From Apricaphanius iberus (taxonomy: Eukaryota; Chordata; Actinopteri; Cyprinodontiformes; Aphaniidae): DNA of 64,000 bases. A program made the position numbers and the translations under genes. A model generated the notes under the pieces. That model saw nothing but the letters and a program-made list of their open reading frames with translations. It ran no database searches and was not told where the DNA came from. Of the stretch, positions 25,901 through 40,900 are shown one piece after another; within the stretch, counting starts at the first letter, position 1; the number at the start of each line of letters is the position of its first letter. The DNA lies in the NCBI GenBank assembly GCA_028564705.1, contig JAPXFQ010001146.1, forward strand, positions 372,001 through 436,000, read 5' to 3'.

Positions 25901-28900
25901 TCGAATCATTTCAAATTGGTTTCCTGAACAGGACAAGGAGTTCACTGTACTACAATGGCCCCCACAGTCACCAGATCTCCACCCAAGAGAGCATCTTTGG
26001 GATGTGGTGGAACGGGAGCTTCGTGCCCTGGATGTGCATCCCACAAATCTCCATCAACTGCAAGATGCTATCCTATCAATATTGGCCAACATTTCTAAAG
26101 AATGCTTTCAGCACCTTGTTGAATCAATGCCATGTAGAATTAAGGCAGTTCTGCAGGCGAAAGGTGGTCAAACAGCGTATTAGTATGGTGTTCTTAATAC
26201 TCCTTCAGGAGAGTGTTTATGACACCTCATTAACTAATTTAGTTTTTTATTAAGAAATTCTGAAAAACATAACAGTCTAATCTGTTTGTTTCAGAGGAAA
26301 AAGTGATTTAGGTACAGGCAGAGAACCAAATTAAATGTTATGCTTCAATGACATGTTGCTGGATTCAATTCTGCTTCAGTTTTTCTTTCTTTGTTTTTTT
26401 TTTTACAAATGGTTTAAAATTTTCCCTAAAGCTTCCTCTGGTACATACTAAAACTGATGGTGGATTCTATGATGGTAAGTTGGCCAGGTGCAGAAGGTTG
26501 AACTTGTTTAGATGAACATACCTGGCCATGTATGACCCTTTAACAATCAGGCGCACAGAAAGCAAAATGTTGAGGGTTTAAACACACTGAAAAAAGTGTA
26601 TTTGGCTACAGTCAATGTAGCGTAATATTTTACATAAATTCAGTGTACATTTTTGAGTTAAGGATCATAATGGAAAAATTTGGTGGAAAACAACTAAGGG
26701 CAAAGTGATTTCCTTATATGATCCAAAGTGCTGAAATTAAGTAGAACCAACTAGCATGTATCCGAGGGCCAGTATCCTGCAGCCTTTTGTTTTGTCTCTG
26801 CTTCAACACACCTGAATCAAATAATCAGGTCATTAACAGGACTATGGATTCCTGAACTGCTTCTAAGAAGGTTATTCAGCCATTTATTTCAGGTGTGTTG
26901 AACCAAGGATGCAACTGAGAGTTGCAGTACACTGACCCTCAAGGACTGGAAATGTAGACTCCTGATATAGATATTGTCATTTTGTACTGAGAGTTAGAAT
27001 TGTTCAGCTTCAGCTGGCAGTAACATGTTGTGAGCTAATGAATTTATCTTATTAATATTCTCCAAAATGTTTACAATGCAGTGTAATGTGTTTGGCTTTT
27101 TGATGTAGCTATACGTAAGACACTATGTTAAGTCATTGTTTTGTTAAATTGACAGAACTTAAAGTGTAAATTTCTACATGCTGTGTATTGTATTTTCTAA
27201 ACATTTCATATATTTCGCACTTATTTAAAAGTTAGAATAAAGCAAAATATTAAGTAGGATAATAAACAACACATCTGTGTACACACCCTCTGATATGTAT
27301 GATGGCATAATTCTGTGTCAAAGAACATAATGACTGTTCTTTGACTCTACACTATTATTTATCATTGAAAATGTGGCCTCCTGTACTGCTGGACTCATTT
27401 TCAAATTTATTTACTATATTCTTTTATAAAGGCATATTTAATAATTGCTTAATACTGTTTGTAATATGTTTTTATCTTGCACCATGGGACCACATGGATT
27501 TGCCAATGATGGATGTAGGATTGATTAACTTAATTTTGTGTAATGAATTCATTAATTTACTGAATACCTAGTTACATGACCTAGATAGCCAATAACCTCT
27601 GTTCCAGGAGAAAACAGTAGACACAAAATAAACTTTAAAATTTTTTATCACTGTTTTAACTCACAGTATACCATGTACCCTCTCTTATCCACAATTTCCT
27701 AACAGAAGACAAACATGTCTTCAATGTCATAAAAGAAAAAATTGAAAGGCTCAAGAATGACTTCTTTTTCCTCATCCACTACATTCAGGGTGTCATCAAA
27801 GAGGTTTGCCAGTTGCTGCACAACCTCCCCAGAATATGTGCCATGATATGATGATAAATAATAGTGTAGAGGCAAAGAACAGTCAGCAATAGGTTGGTGT
27901 GTAGAAGAATTATGCCATCATACATATCAGAGGGTGTGCACACAGAAGTGTTGTTTCAAAACAAACAAATATGTTGTGCAAACTAAACTAACAGACGTGC
28001 AACTAACAAATACGTGCTTCCAGTATGTCCGCTTTTACTTTGAAAGGCTACGTGCTTCCAGTATATCCGCTTTTATTTTGAAAGTCTTCGAATAAAGTTC
28101 CGGTCCTGACAGAGGAGGGGGACCTAGCAGTGCAGGTCTGCAAGGAAGGGTCCTGAGGGCGGAGGTCTGCAGCCAGACTCTCTTGAATGTGTTTGGCTTT
28201 TTAATGTAGTTATACGTAAGACACTATGTTAAGTCATTGTTTTGTTAAATTGACAGCACTTGTATTAAAGTTTAAATTATTACATGTTGTGTATTGTATT
28301 TCCTAAAAATTTCTTATATTTAGCACTTATTTTAAAAAAGTTAGAATAAAGCAAAATATTAAGTAGGAACATCTCAAATAGTTAAATTTGTACAGTTTTA
28401 GACCAAAAAGTAAAAAACTAGAATAGTAGAAAATATTGAGTTGATTTTCAGTAAGTTTTTAAGTTGGGGCAAAGTAATTAAAATGAATAAAAAATTTCAT
28501 TCTAATCAGAATGAAAATATAACTTTAATCAAACCTTATATTTCACTTTGAACAAACTTGATCCGATTGCTTGTTACCAGTTGACATGTTTTTTTCAAGT
28601 TCTTTCAAATAAAGTTTTTTTTTTCAACATATTGAATTGATTTTTTGTAAATGTTTAAGTTGGACCAAAGTAGTTAGGTCATTGAACTTAAAATTATAAA
28701 TAAATCTGAATAAAAATCTAACTACAATTAATCCTTATGTTTCACTTTTAACAAACTTGATTCAATTGTGTGTTACCAGTTGACATGTTTTTTTTCAGTG
28801 CAGGGCAAATCTCATTCATTAAGTTAAGTCAAAGGCTGTTCTAACTGTGTGTGCTGGATCTGATACACCAGTGTGTATTGTCTCTCTCTCCTGTCCTCTC

Positions 28901-31900
28901 AAACACCAGCAAGGCAAAGTTCTGCTGGAAGTTTCTTCAGACAGAGCTGCTGCGTTTCTCTGCTGCCTCATGCCTCATCAGGATAAGGAACCTGACAAAG
29001 CCAGTGACCTCCAGTTGGCTAGGCATCATTAAATAACTTTTATTATTTGGCATTGAATGATCAGCTGAATTTGATCATATTACATACTGTAGTACATGCA
29101 CTTGAATCTGATTCTGATTTTGTGATTATAGTGGAAATGATTATATATTATATTATATAATTTGAACTGAATTCAAACGTATATAATTTAGTATAAATTG
29201 GACCAGCCTGTTGAGCTCTTTGAGATGAACTGTTGTAAACTGACCAAATATTATTGAACTGAGTTGGGTAGAAATAAAGCTTTCCAAAATCCACCCCCCC
29301 CAAAAAAAGCTAAATTCAGATATTTCATTATTTCTTAAAGTGTATTAAAGGGTTAATTGTGGTTGCTTTATTATGAGCCTAAAATAAATTATTTGAGGTA
29401 AACGAAGGAAAATTCAAACTTTTTTGACTTGTGTGTAAATTGCAGCTCTTTATTTTACAAATGGTGTACAGATACAGAAGGATTTTTAACCCAGGTAAGC
29501 AGTTTAAACCTGTTAAGGTATTTTTAAATAATACGTATCAAAAAGTGGTAATATTTGTATCTTTTTAAGCTCTGAGAGTGCTGACCAAGTAAAAACATCT
29601 AAGTGTTATGATGTAATCTGATTTTTGTTTCAGGACTTCCTCTACAGGCTCATTTTTTATCGCACTTCTAAGCTCAGGAACATACACATCCCAGAAGGGT
29701 GTCTTCCGCTCAACCCCCATTTCTAACACGTGCTAAGAAGAGTCATACAACACTGTGGCTTTTTACCAAATCTGGCAGAACCCAGGCTTTCCCAGTTCTT
29801 GTCTCAGTAGAGAAAAGATAAAGCGGAGCCAACTCTGTAATGGGCGTTGAAGGGGAGGAAGCAATTTTTAGAAAATCAGGGGGCGTAGAGGAAACCATGG
29901 GCTGATCTGAAAAAGCCTAGTGCACTCCCAGTTTATGTTTTTCCTTTTCAAAGTTGTTCTTTGTGGTCATCACGACTGACCTTTGTATTGTAGGTTTGGA
30001 TGTGTGACTAAGAGATGTTTCACACACAAATACGCACAAATGATCGAAGGTAGGAGTAAAACAAGAGAATTACCTTGTCTGCAGTGTTAAACAGTTTTGT
30101 TTTTACATTTCTACAGTCCTATTTCTGTGCCGTTTACCAATTTCCTTGGCATACTTTGTTGCTGTATTGGGTTTGAGTGTAAGCTGCTTCCTGAAGTTAT
30201 GTGTAAACATGATATTCCACCAGAGGATAGTATGACAGAGGAATCCATCTTGCTAGTTGCCAAGCTATGCCTTTGTGGCCAAGGAGACACTGTTTAAGCA
30301 GTGAAAAAAAAACCTAAAGAGGAAGGCGTAAAGTCTTAGACAGTAAATAAGTATACCAGCAAGCTGTTGTTTTTTTTATCATTGACAAAAAAATAAAGCT
30401 ACAGTGGCTTGTGAAAGTTTTCACATCCCTAAGACGTTCTCAGATTTGCACCTACAAGCTTCAATGTATATTAGTGGAATAATATGTTGTGGACAAAGTA
30501 ACACATTATCTGGAAGAAGGAGAAAACAAAAGAAATTGTCGATTGTGGCATGAATTTATTTTGAGTCTCCCCTTTACTCTGACATCCCAAAATAAAATCT
30601 ACTACAAAAAAAATGTATTTAAAAGTCACCTAATTCCCATAGGGAACAATATATTATTCGAAGATTTGGAGATCATTCAGAAATTGAACCATGTTACGAA
30701 ATGACCATTCATGCAAATGACAACAACTTGACAACAACACCAATAATCAGAGAACTCTCGATGAGCTGCAGATATGCACAACTCAACTGGGAGAATATGT
30801 TAACAGGACAACAGCTTTAAGTTCCTTCTTGGAAAAAAAAAGGCATGAAAAACTGATTTATGCAGTCTGGCACTCACCATGTAGAGGACTGCAAATAAAT
30901 GAGAAGATCTGCACTCCTAAAATTGAGACTAAAATCATCATTCTGCCTTTGCACATTCTCTGTGTGCATATCATCCCTTACACACCATTTGCATGGTGAC
31001 ACAAGGTAGCGGCAACATCATGGGACTGGCAAGGTGGACAAAGCTGATAGGAAGAAGGACAGACCTAAGCATGGGAAAATCCTGGAAGAGAAGCACCAAA
31101 AAGCCTGAGACAGAGGAGGAGGGTCACCTTCCAGTGGACAAAAACCTCGAACATAAATAGAAAGTAACAGTGGAGTGATTTAAGTTAAAGTCTATTCAGG
31201 TGTTGAAATGGCCTAGTCAAGGTCAGGACTTTTGGTGGAGCCGAACCCGAAAAACGGTATTCGGAAAGGCACAGATAACGTGTTTTTTACAAATATTTAT
31301 TTCTAAAAAATATGATATCTTTGTATTCGGGAGCAACACAGATTTCCAACGTAATGCCATCCATGAAAAGAGTCCCTGCAGCGATAAGTTCGCCTGCACT
31401 TCTCGCACCGAATGACCACAAGGGTCAAGGCAGACATTTAACTTCTGTGCACCGCCGTCTCTATGATGGTGCGCAGACAATAACCACCAAACACTGACAA
31501 CAACATAACTCAAAGGATAACTAAGGAGCACAGCTACAATTGCCAAAATATGTAACGTCCCTTAAGTCCTATAATGTAAAATATTTTTTAAACGTCCATA
31601 TTTTCCATTAAAATAATATTACATATGACAATTTATCTAGATTGTCGAATGATCCTGTTAGTTTGATGTTATTGAGTCACATCTAGTGAAGGTTGGGGAT
31701 ATTTTCCTAATTTCTTCAGTAATTTATTGACAGTCTCTAAACAACAGTGCTCAGCGGTGAACACAGAGAGCTGATCTAGTCACTGCCGATGGCTCAACTT
31801 GGTAAAATGCTAAAAACAGGGATGAATGTCTGTCAAATTTACAACCTGGACCTAAATTCAGTGCAGTTTTGTTTAAAGAAAAAAGTCCCAACTTGTGTTA

Positions 31901-34900
31901 GTTTTTTTATTTTACGTACTTTTTATTGATTAAAGCCTTTTAAAGTCAGGTGTAGTCTGCTGCTCACACTCGCCTTCTCCTGCTTTTGATGAAGAGTATT
32001 TATTCATTTGAGTTGTTCTACAATGGGTAACTACATTCTGTTTTTGTATAATGTCTAATTACACTAAACATATTGTTTTTCTATTTGTCTTTTAAATATC
32101 CAAGTAGCAGCGTTGGGTAGTAACAGAATACATGTACCGGTGTTACGTACCTAGAATACTAATTATGAGTAACTGTATTCCATTACAGTTACTATTTTCA
32201 AACATGTTATTCACAATACACTTACTTTCATAATACCATTGGAATACTTGTGTGTTTTCCACTTTGCACCTGAAAGATGAAGATATAAGTTTTGGGAAAA
32301 TTGTGTCTCCGCGTTGTGTAGACTATCCCATAATACCCCTAAACAACATGCCGCCAAAACCATAAAGAGCCTATGGCCGAAACACTCTCAACTATCAAAC
32401 ACCAGTACAAATTTGAGTTGCCAGGTATGGTTTCAGACCCAGAGCTGGGGGAGTTGGAGCCACAACCGCAGTCAAATAAACCTAACAGTGAAGGAAATGA
32501 TGCATTCAATGGCACGCTCTAGCAGTTCTTTTTTTTCCCAAGTGATGCTAGATTTCCTTCGAGCATTGCTGACTATATGCCATGGTGGTTAAAACTGGGG
32601 AAAAGATCAAACCTGGCATCACTACTCATCGAGTCGCACCGCTTATGCATCTGGTGTCAAAGTGCGTAGTATGCAGTCAAACTACAGTGATTGCTGGAGC
32701 AGCTGTAATTCGGTATCAATTAATAAAGCGCCATATTTTTATTACCACCTAAAATATTTTTTGCAAAGATTAGTGATTTATCCAGGGGGGAAAATTCGTA
32801 CATTTTTGTGTAAACTTTTGCTGCCGGGTCTGAAGAAACAGTTACAGTGGTTGTATCTGACATGACGTTAGCTTGATTATATGTTGTGATGAGTTTTCCG
32901 AAAATTATAGCAACAAGGATAAAAGCTTTCCCCTTGGAGTGTAATGAATGTCAGTTTACAATACTATACAATACTATAGCAGAAAGTCACTAACCTAACT
33001 GGCTGTGGCTGCAAAACAGCTCAATTTAATTTCAAATGACTAACTATAAAATCTAATAAAATGTAAAGAGATATTACTGCTAAAAAACATGTTTTTTGTT
33101 TGGTTGGTTGGTTTTGGTCATAAAGAGGTAGCAGTGTTGTGCCAAAAATAATTAAATACTTTATTTTTTTCCCAGTCAGTGCCTAATGTTTAGTATTAAT
33201 ATACCCTCTGTTTTTCTGTGGGATTAGCTACCAGTACATTTTGTAGACTTAAATGCTGTTTTTAGTCGGAAGTATTCCAAGCATTTGGAATACAGTATCA
33301 GGATTCAGCAAAGTAACGGAATACGTAAAAGAATACATTTTAAAGCAGATATTCAGTATTCTGTAACTAAATACATTTACAAAGTATTCTCCCCAACACT
33401 GCCAAGTAGTGTTAACTTTAGCAATGAAGCTAAGTCTTCAATAATTTTTCAATAAATATGCTAGTTATTTCTTTAACTTAATTTAAAAACGCATCTGACA
33501 CCCAGACAAACAAGACTTGACGCAGTAAGTCAGCAGAGCTCTGCAGACCTATGTGTGCAGTTGGTGTGAATGCTCTGATTGGACTTAATGTTTTTTCGTC
33601 CACACGACAGCCATAGGGACAAATGCACGCATACTGCACCAGATGTGGATGAGGCGTGAGAGAGCAGGAGCTGGAAGTTGCTGTAGTGGCACAAAGCAGA
33701 AGATGCTGCGATCAAGGAGGGACAGCGCAGAGGACCTAAAATTATTTATTGGATTAGCCCAGTGTCCTTCGAGAAAACAGCCAACGGGCCACAGTTGTCA
33801 ACATAACAATTTATATCAGTCTTCTGGCTGAATTATTACAGCCATGGACCATCCCAAAAATGTGCATTGACCCACTGGGCATTGCCCGGTACACCAGACA
33901 GCCAGTCCACCCTGTCTTACAAACTGTAGAAAAGTTCAAAGGTACGTATACTTTTGCATTCTTTTGTGTAAACAAAGCATGCATCAGTGTGGGATATATA
34001 ATTGATAAACACTATATTTCTAATATTTCTTTCAGTTTAGTAAGGTCTTCTTCAATTCTTGTGACAAACTACGCCAGTTGTCATTTCAGTTGACATTTGC
34101 AACACAGGAGAGTATGAAGTTAAAGTACATAATAATTTACAAATGTGGAAGAAAATAAGGTCTGTTACATGTGAGTATGCAATGGAGAGCTAAAAGGTGA
34201 TACATTCAGACAAGTGAGTCTGCACCACTGCTCAGTAACAGCATCAGTAGTTTTCACCTGACCCTTCTACAGCATCCAGTCAGGCAGAATGAGGGGAGAA
34301 GAGAAGACTCCATATGAAACCATGAAAGAGCTAATGGGAAAGTGATCCACAGAGAGTGACCTGGAGAACAATGCATCTCTGCTCGGCCTGTGGGCTCCTG
34401 GCAGTCTTCAGAGAGAGGAGATAGAAGAAACATCGACTGACTCATTTAGAAGGGAGTCATAAGAAGAACTGTGCGCGTGGTGATCCAAGCTGGCATCCAT
34501 ATGTGGGAGGACAGGCTTTGCTTTCACGCATACTCCATCATATTTTAAAATGACAAATGGTGGCTGGATTTCTATCCGTTGATAGAAGAGAAGATGCTAA
34601 AAATAAGCCTTCCGAAGGCCTCCAACATGTGATGGCCACTTTTCCACATAACTTAGGTGGGTACTACATAACATTTATATTGTCATTTTAGGGCATATTC
34701 AACACTAAAGGTTCCTTACTCTTGAGTGTTATGTAGCCTAAACCAGACGTCTAAAATGAATTATACTTTTAAAAGTTTCTCTTTTTCTGTTAACTCAACC
34801 ATTTGTTGAGACAGTCTTTAGAAAGTATTTCTAATTTATGAACAACTGACATTGTGTTTCCCTTACGTTGTTTGAGCATTATCAACGTTTTAGATTCTAT

Positions 34901-37900
34901 TTTATTTGCATTAAACCAACTAAGAATAGCAAACAGAAACCTACTTCTTATTGATGAAGCTTACTTGACAGAGATGAAATCCTTAAGCTGTGTGGAGACC
35001 CTTAGAAACTTGCACTGATTAACAGTGTAGCTGATGTTTGTCAGGACAATTTTCTTCTTATACCTTTTTCCAACTTCAAAGTCCTAAAACAAACAAAAAG
35101 AAAACCCACAGAAGTAAGAATTTGCACTGCATAATCATTTAATCTCTGTTATACATTTTTAAAAATAATTACTTTGGTGTGGCACTTTTGCAAAGGTGGT
35201 ACCTTAAAGAGAACGACTTCCGGTTTACTGGTGAATGGAGGACCTTTCAACTCTTTTCTATGAATCTTTATGGTAGTCACATTTAACTTCCTGCTTGTCA
35301 TGGCAGATTCATCTTTAACTTCTGATTTTGTAGGCGCCATATCCTTGGTGGTCAGCTTCTGGAATCACAAAACATAAAAGCTTTGCAAAATACACAGACA
35401 CATAATCGATGTTATCCCTTTAAAATTAGATGTGATTAAACATTTCAGGTAACTGAAAGTATGTTGGATATATTTGAAGGCAACACCTCAACCGAACTGC
35501 TTCCTTCTATGATATGAGGAGAGTTGTGGATTACCAAAACCCTGGTGCTTCTTTTGTTCGACCATACAACACCATGGGAAAGTTTTAGCGTAAACTTTGC
35601 ATGCCAACCCAAAAGGTTTTGCTAAAGACCTTGTTAAAATCCTAGTTTAAAAAAGTAATAGATCGTCATTAGCTATGGTTAAATGAGTGCTCTACTAACA
35701 ATGGCTAAAAATACACTCATAGAGGAAGAGGCCATAATTTTTAAACATCATAAAAAGTCATACTGCAGTTAGTAAATGCATTCCTGGGCCCTTATTTATT
35801 GACTGTACTTACGCACAGATCTGTGTGTATTTCGTGTGTAGGAACAATTCTACGCATTGTGTGGTATTTATCAATTTGTACTTTTGCATAGAAATGTTCC
35901 TAAATATAAGTACCGTTCTGATCATTCCTACGCACAGTATCTACTGTTGGAATGGAGGAACTGCACTTTGACAGAATATTTCTCTCAACATTTTATCGCT
36001 TCCACCAAGGAGCTCATGTTAATGTCTGTCTGTCTTTTAGCAAAATTACTCAAAAAGTTATGCATGGATTAGCAATAAACTTTCAGAAACATTTTACATT
36101 TACCAAGAAATACATAATTTAATGTTTGGGGTGATCACGCATGGCTATCCTGTCACCTACAATATGCGCTCTGTGTGTTCAGTATTAACTTATTTAATTT
36201 TTCAAAGAGGTTAAGGATTTTCACTGAATTTAATATCAGCATTTGTCACATTTTTTTGTCTGCTCTGCAGCAGAAATATAACGGCTGCGTGCCGGGTGAA
36301 ATTAAGCAGAGAAACCACTGATGGCAAAAAATATCGGTGGTGAAATTAATTTGTATTAACTGACCATTTTTTTAAAGTCTGTTTCATTGTGAATAATTTT
36401 TTTTATTGGCCCACCTATGTTTTACCTCAATCTCTGTGTCACTAAAAATTCGCAGTCTTGGCCATTATTTTAAGGAAGAATGCAAGGACTCTATGCATGT
36501 GACAGATGATGTGGTGCTACCAAATATGGTTAATTGAGGGTGTTTCTGTACGCAAATGACTGTGAATGGATACAAGGACCTGGGTATGCACAAGTGGGAT
36601 TTATAAAAACATGATTGCGGAGGAGTGTGCGAACTAGTGGCCACCGCACATTTCATAAATCCGACTTTGGACTGTTTGTATGAACATTCTAAATTTATTC
36701 GTATAATAGAATATGGGACAGTTTCTACTAACATTTAACAAATGAGGGCCCTGGTCAAAACTTCAGTTTGGTTTTGTGATGTCCTGTCTGATGAAACAAT
36801 GTTTGAAGTGTTTGGTTTTTATGACATTTTGTGCTTTTAGATTTTTTTTTAATGCTTTTATTTTCCCATTGGAGGCATTAGTGCTGTCATTATTGGCAGG
36901 TAGGAGTCAGACGCAGAGGAAGGCTTAGATTGATTGCCTACCATTTTAATGGTAGATTAGGTCCAAAAACAAGCAGGAGAACATGAAGGGAAGAAGAAAC
37001 AAGGAACTGGCAAAGGGCTTGACAGACAATGGGATATATAAAGGATAGGACAACACTATATCTAGGATATCTAACTGCCCCAGTCTCCCTGCTTTGACAT
37101 CACAGCAGCTTCAATCTCCCCAGGCTGCACTCTAAGCGGCAGGTTAGTGCACTAGAGTTTCTTTGCTGCATTTTTCATTGAGGAGACACAAGCCAACAAC
37201 CTGCTCACCCTTTTTCACAGAAGACTGGTGGTGTCCCTGATCCTGAGCTTCGAGATTTATAATTAAATCAATTATTTTTATTGCTCGTATCTCTGTGTTG
37301 AGGCTGAATTTATGGCTTCTCTACCTTATTCATTACAGCGGCGTGACGTTTGCAGGCATTGAAACTGGAGCTGGAGTGGTAAAGGACTACAAATATGGAG
37401 TAGATATTTAGGAAGTGCATTTCTGCTGTTTATTTTACTTTTTTATCAGTTATTGCTGTCCTGGACTAATCACTTTTTGGAGGACTTTAATCAGACCCTT
37501 ACTGAAATAAAAAGACTGTTTTTGTTAGAGATGGATGAGTTTTGTCTCTATTATTAGACTACAAAGAGATGAGTGGCACATTTTACTGTATCTCCTTCTG
37601 GAGGAGAGGTTAGGCAAAACCGTTTGCTGTGTTTCTTATGACCGTATCCTTGATTGGCATCCATAATTGAAATCACAATACTTTTACGTTTCTAACAATA
37701 TAAAATATTTATAACTTAATAGAATTTAGAATTCAGAATTTCAGTGGAATTTCGATGGATTTCAACTAGCAACAGGGCTCAGCCCAAAGGCGAGCCGTTG
37801 GAACACTAATGGGTAAGCCATCCATCCAATACCTATGTTGCTTAACTAAACCGTTACACTCATGTAAAAGTGATTAAATGGCTTTTCTTACTACTAAGGA

Positions 37901-40900
37901 AAAGTATGATTGAATGTGAGAGGATTATAAAACACTCAACAGACTACTAAAAATGTGCCCCCCTCACTTTCGAGATAATGGTTACGCCCTTGGTCACTTA
38001 TCAAAATATTGTAACGGTTGCATTCAAATAACAGCATCAACTCGTTATTCCAGTGATCTTTCATTCATATTGTTAAAAAAAATAATGCTGTCTGTACAAA
38101 AGCATCTGTATATGATAATCATTTCCCTAGATCAGACATAATATTGAGATATGAAGACACAAAAAGATGAATTGTAAATATATAAATATATAATTTATGT
38201 GTAAAACTATGTGGTTTGATATCCAAGGATTCAGCATTAAAATGTTTTCAAACCACACTTTTCTTCTGGATGCACTTTGTTACAAGGAGAACAATCACTG
38301 TCCTCCTTCCTCACTATTTATCTGGTTAGTTTTGTTGCATCGCTGTACACGACTGCTGTACTGGACTGCTGTACTGGACTGTAGCCTTTGATGAGGGCAT
38401 CATTCTGATCTGTATGTTCACAAGAGAAATCCTTTCCACTTGACTTGTCACATGCTCAGATCTCTAGGCTGTAACACTGTGTTCCCGCCAAAGCCTCAAA
38501 GGTACTAACACAATGGGAGGCGAAGCCTGTCGACCCTCATTTCAACTGATTTAGGATGCTGAAAGAGACTATAAGACAGCTCACCTCTTCGCCAGTGAGC
38601 TAATTTAGAGTCACTGCTGTTCTTTCTAATTGTTCTTTGTAAACTTCTGATGATTACTGAAAATAACTATTACAGTAAAGTTTCATTTTCATTCTATACG
38701 CATAGTTCTATCAGATATTTTCAAAAAAATTTTTTGCAACTTGTAGCATGCAGTCAAAACTGTTTTTTTTCACAACTGGAAATAATTTAAAGTTTCAAAG
38801 TGGCTATCGAGTGATTCATAGTTGTTTTATTAAGGTTCTGGATTAAGGTAGGCAAAATTGTAACTGGTGATTTTCTACTTATAACAACCCTGCATTTTCT
38901 ATTATGAACTATAACATTACATCCCCTGCTGTGTTGGGTTTTTGTATGTTGAACATAAACATTTTATATGCTCCTTGTTCCGAATCCAGGAGCCATTCTA
39001 ATAATGTTTCTGTTGTCTAAAGCAATTGTTGCCCAAATTTAAAATTTTTTTTTTTTTTTTAAAAAGTATCACCTCAGTTAATTAAAACATTTCCAAAATA
39101 AATACCAAATTAGCAGCACATTTAAAAAAAAGTAAGAAAATAGAATCTGGACTGTTTTAGACTAAAAAACAAATAAGTATTTTTATTTTTTATGTGTGAT
39201 ATGTTTTGGTCAACGGATGGAGATGACTTGTACATTCCATTTGTACTAAATATATGAAAATCTAGTTTGAAGTTACAATTTTAGATAGGAAATCCTGAAA
39301 AGTTGAAATTTTAGGTGGAGAAGTCAACAGTCTTTCACCAATCTGAAAAAAAATCCAACATGCAAGGAAATTAAATCAATGCATTAGCTTGGGGGTAAGC
39401 ACTGTGATTACCAGATTTGTTTCAGGCTATTTTTTATTTCACCCCATTACATGTGAAAACAGTTTTGAAATTATTTATTTCAAGGTCTGATGGGTTTTTT
39501 CTGTGTCAAGAAAATGTGACTTTAGTATACATTTTGACAGTCATCTGCTTGTCATCTTTAAAGATTAATGTCATATGTTACGCTATGCTATGCTGTTGTA
39601 TAGTAAGGTTTCTTGCCGTTTGAGACATGGTATTTAGGTTCTTTTTTGTAGCATCCGGTTTTATTTTGGTTAGTTTGGCTCTTCCTGGTCTGTGCTCCTT
39701 TTACCTCCTGTTTTTCAGCTACAGTTTCTGGGTTTATCTATCTCGTGTGTTATGAATGTTTCTCATGAATAATAAATGTTATGTTTGGATACAGTTCAAC
39801 AGATTTTTTTCTTCCATTCATGCCCTTTGGATTTATTTCTGTTTCAAGCCCTGCACTTATTTCGGCCTCTGGACTTTGTTTTCCAAGGTTTAGTTTTATG
39901 TTTTAAACTCATTAACAGATCTGCAGTATTACGGATTGAAAACTATACAATACCTTTAATATTTTGGGGCAGTTATTGAACCTCATAAACTATTTTTCTA
40001 AATTGTAACTTATGCCTTATAAAAAATATCTCCTCTTTCTGTTCATAATAAAGCCAACTGTAGATTTCATTGACCTACCTGTGCTTTGTTTTAATTCTGA
40101 ATGTTTAGGTTTATTTTATTTTTGCAAAAGTAATAAATAATAATGTTTAAAAAACCAAGCTTTAATGACAACCATCACGATTATCAGAATTTTAGAAAGA
40201 GCTATATAAAGCATGAGGACAAACCTTTAACTATATAGATAGAAGCTTTTTCTAAATATAACAGTGAAGCAGGGATGTTAGCAGCTATGGCAACCTTGCA
40301 GATATAATTTTCATTTATGAATCTGTGTGTCTGTATCTCAAATACTCTAGCTCTACCCAGGCTAAGTTTTAGACAAGCGTCTGCTATTTGACCTGGCAGT
40401 GTTATTATGTGCTTTTACACCTTCCAGGAATTAGCTTCAGCCCAAGCAATAGGTGATTTCTGTCATTTTCTATCTTGATCCCACCGCCTCAATAAACACC
40501 TCTCCACTAAGTACTCGGAGCATGTGCTGCTCTCTGCAGAATATATATGCGGTTGCTGAATAGTACATGATTTATGACTCTTTAAATGTAGTGGCTCACA
40601 TGATTTTGCTTTTGTTTAAGCGCACCTTGTATTCCTGTTCCCACAGCCCGGAGAATTCAGGCTCTGCAAGGCAGTCAGTTAGGCTCCCATGGGCTCCATA
40701 TTTTTGAACATTTTCCTCCATTTCCTCCAAGTGTTCACCGTCGGAGCACGTTAACGAAGACTCGCCGGTGCTACTGGACTCTCTCACATGCTGGGACAAA
40801 GTAAAGAAACACATATGCGCACACAGACAAACACTGTGTTATGCCCGGGTTGCTTAATACAGAATTAGAATTAGAACCAGAAAAGAGTCACATTTAGTTA

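Larger units (their letters stand above)
27085..28368. repeat. Direct repeats of about 180 bp flanking a TIR element
   Basis: 27,085-27,259 and 28,186-28,368 are direct copies beginning AATGTGTTTGGCTTTTT and ending AAGCAAAATATTAAGTAGGA. Between them lie the inverted-repeat element 27,265-27,955 and a 38-bp tandem duplication at 28,012-28,087. The layout looks LTR-like, but TG/CA termini, primer-binding site and polypurine tract are not obvious. Confidence 0.65.

Noticed and set aside
25861..26253. 130-codon open frame on the plus strand
   Set aside because: It overlaps the transposase C-terminal half in another frame; only the 25,737-26,183 frame carries the catalytic motifs.
27085..28368. 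LTR retrotransposon
   Set aside because: Direct repeats are present, but I see no TG/CA ends, primer-binding site, polypurine tract or gag/pol remnant.
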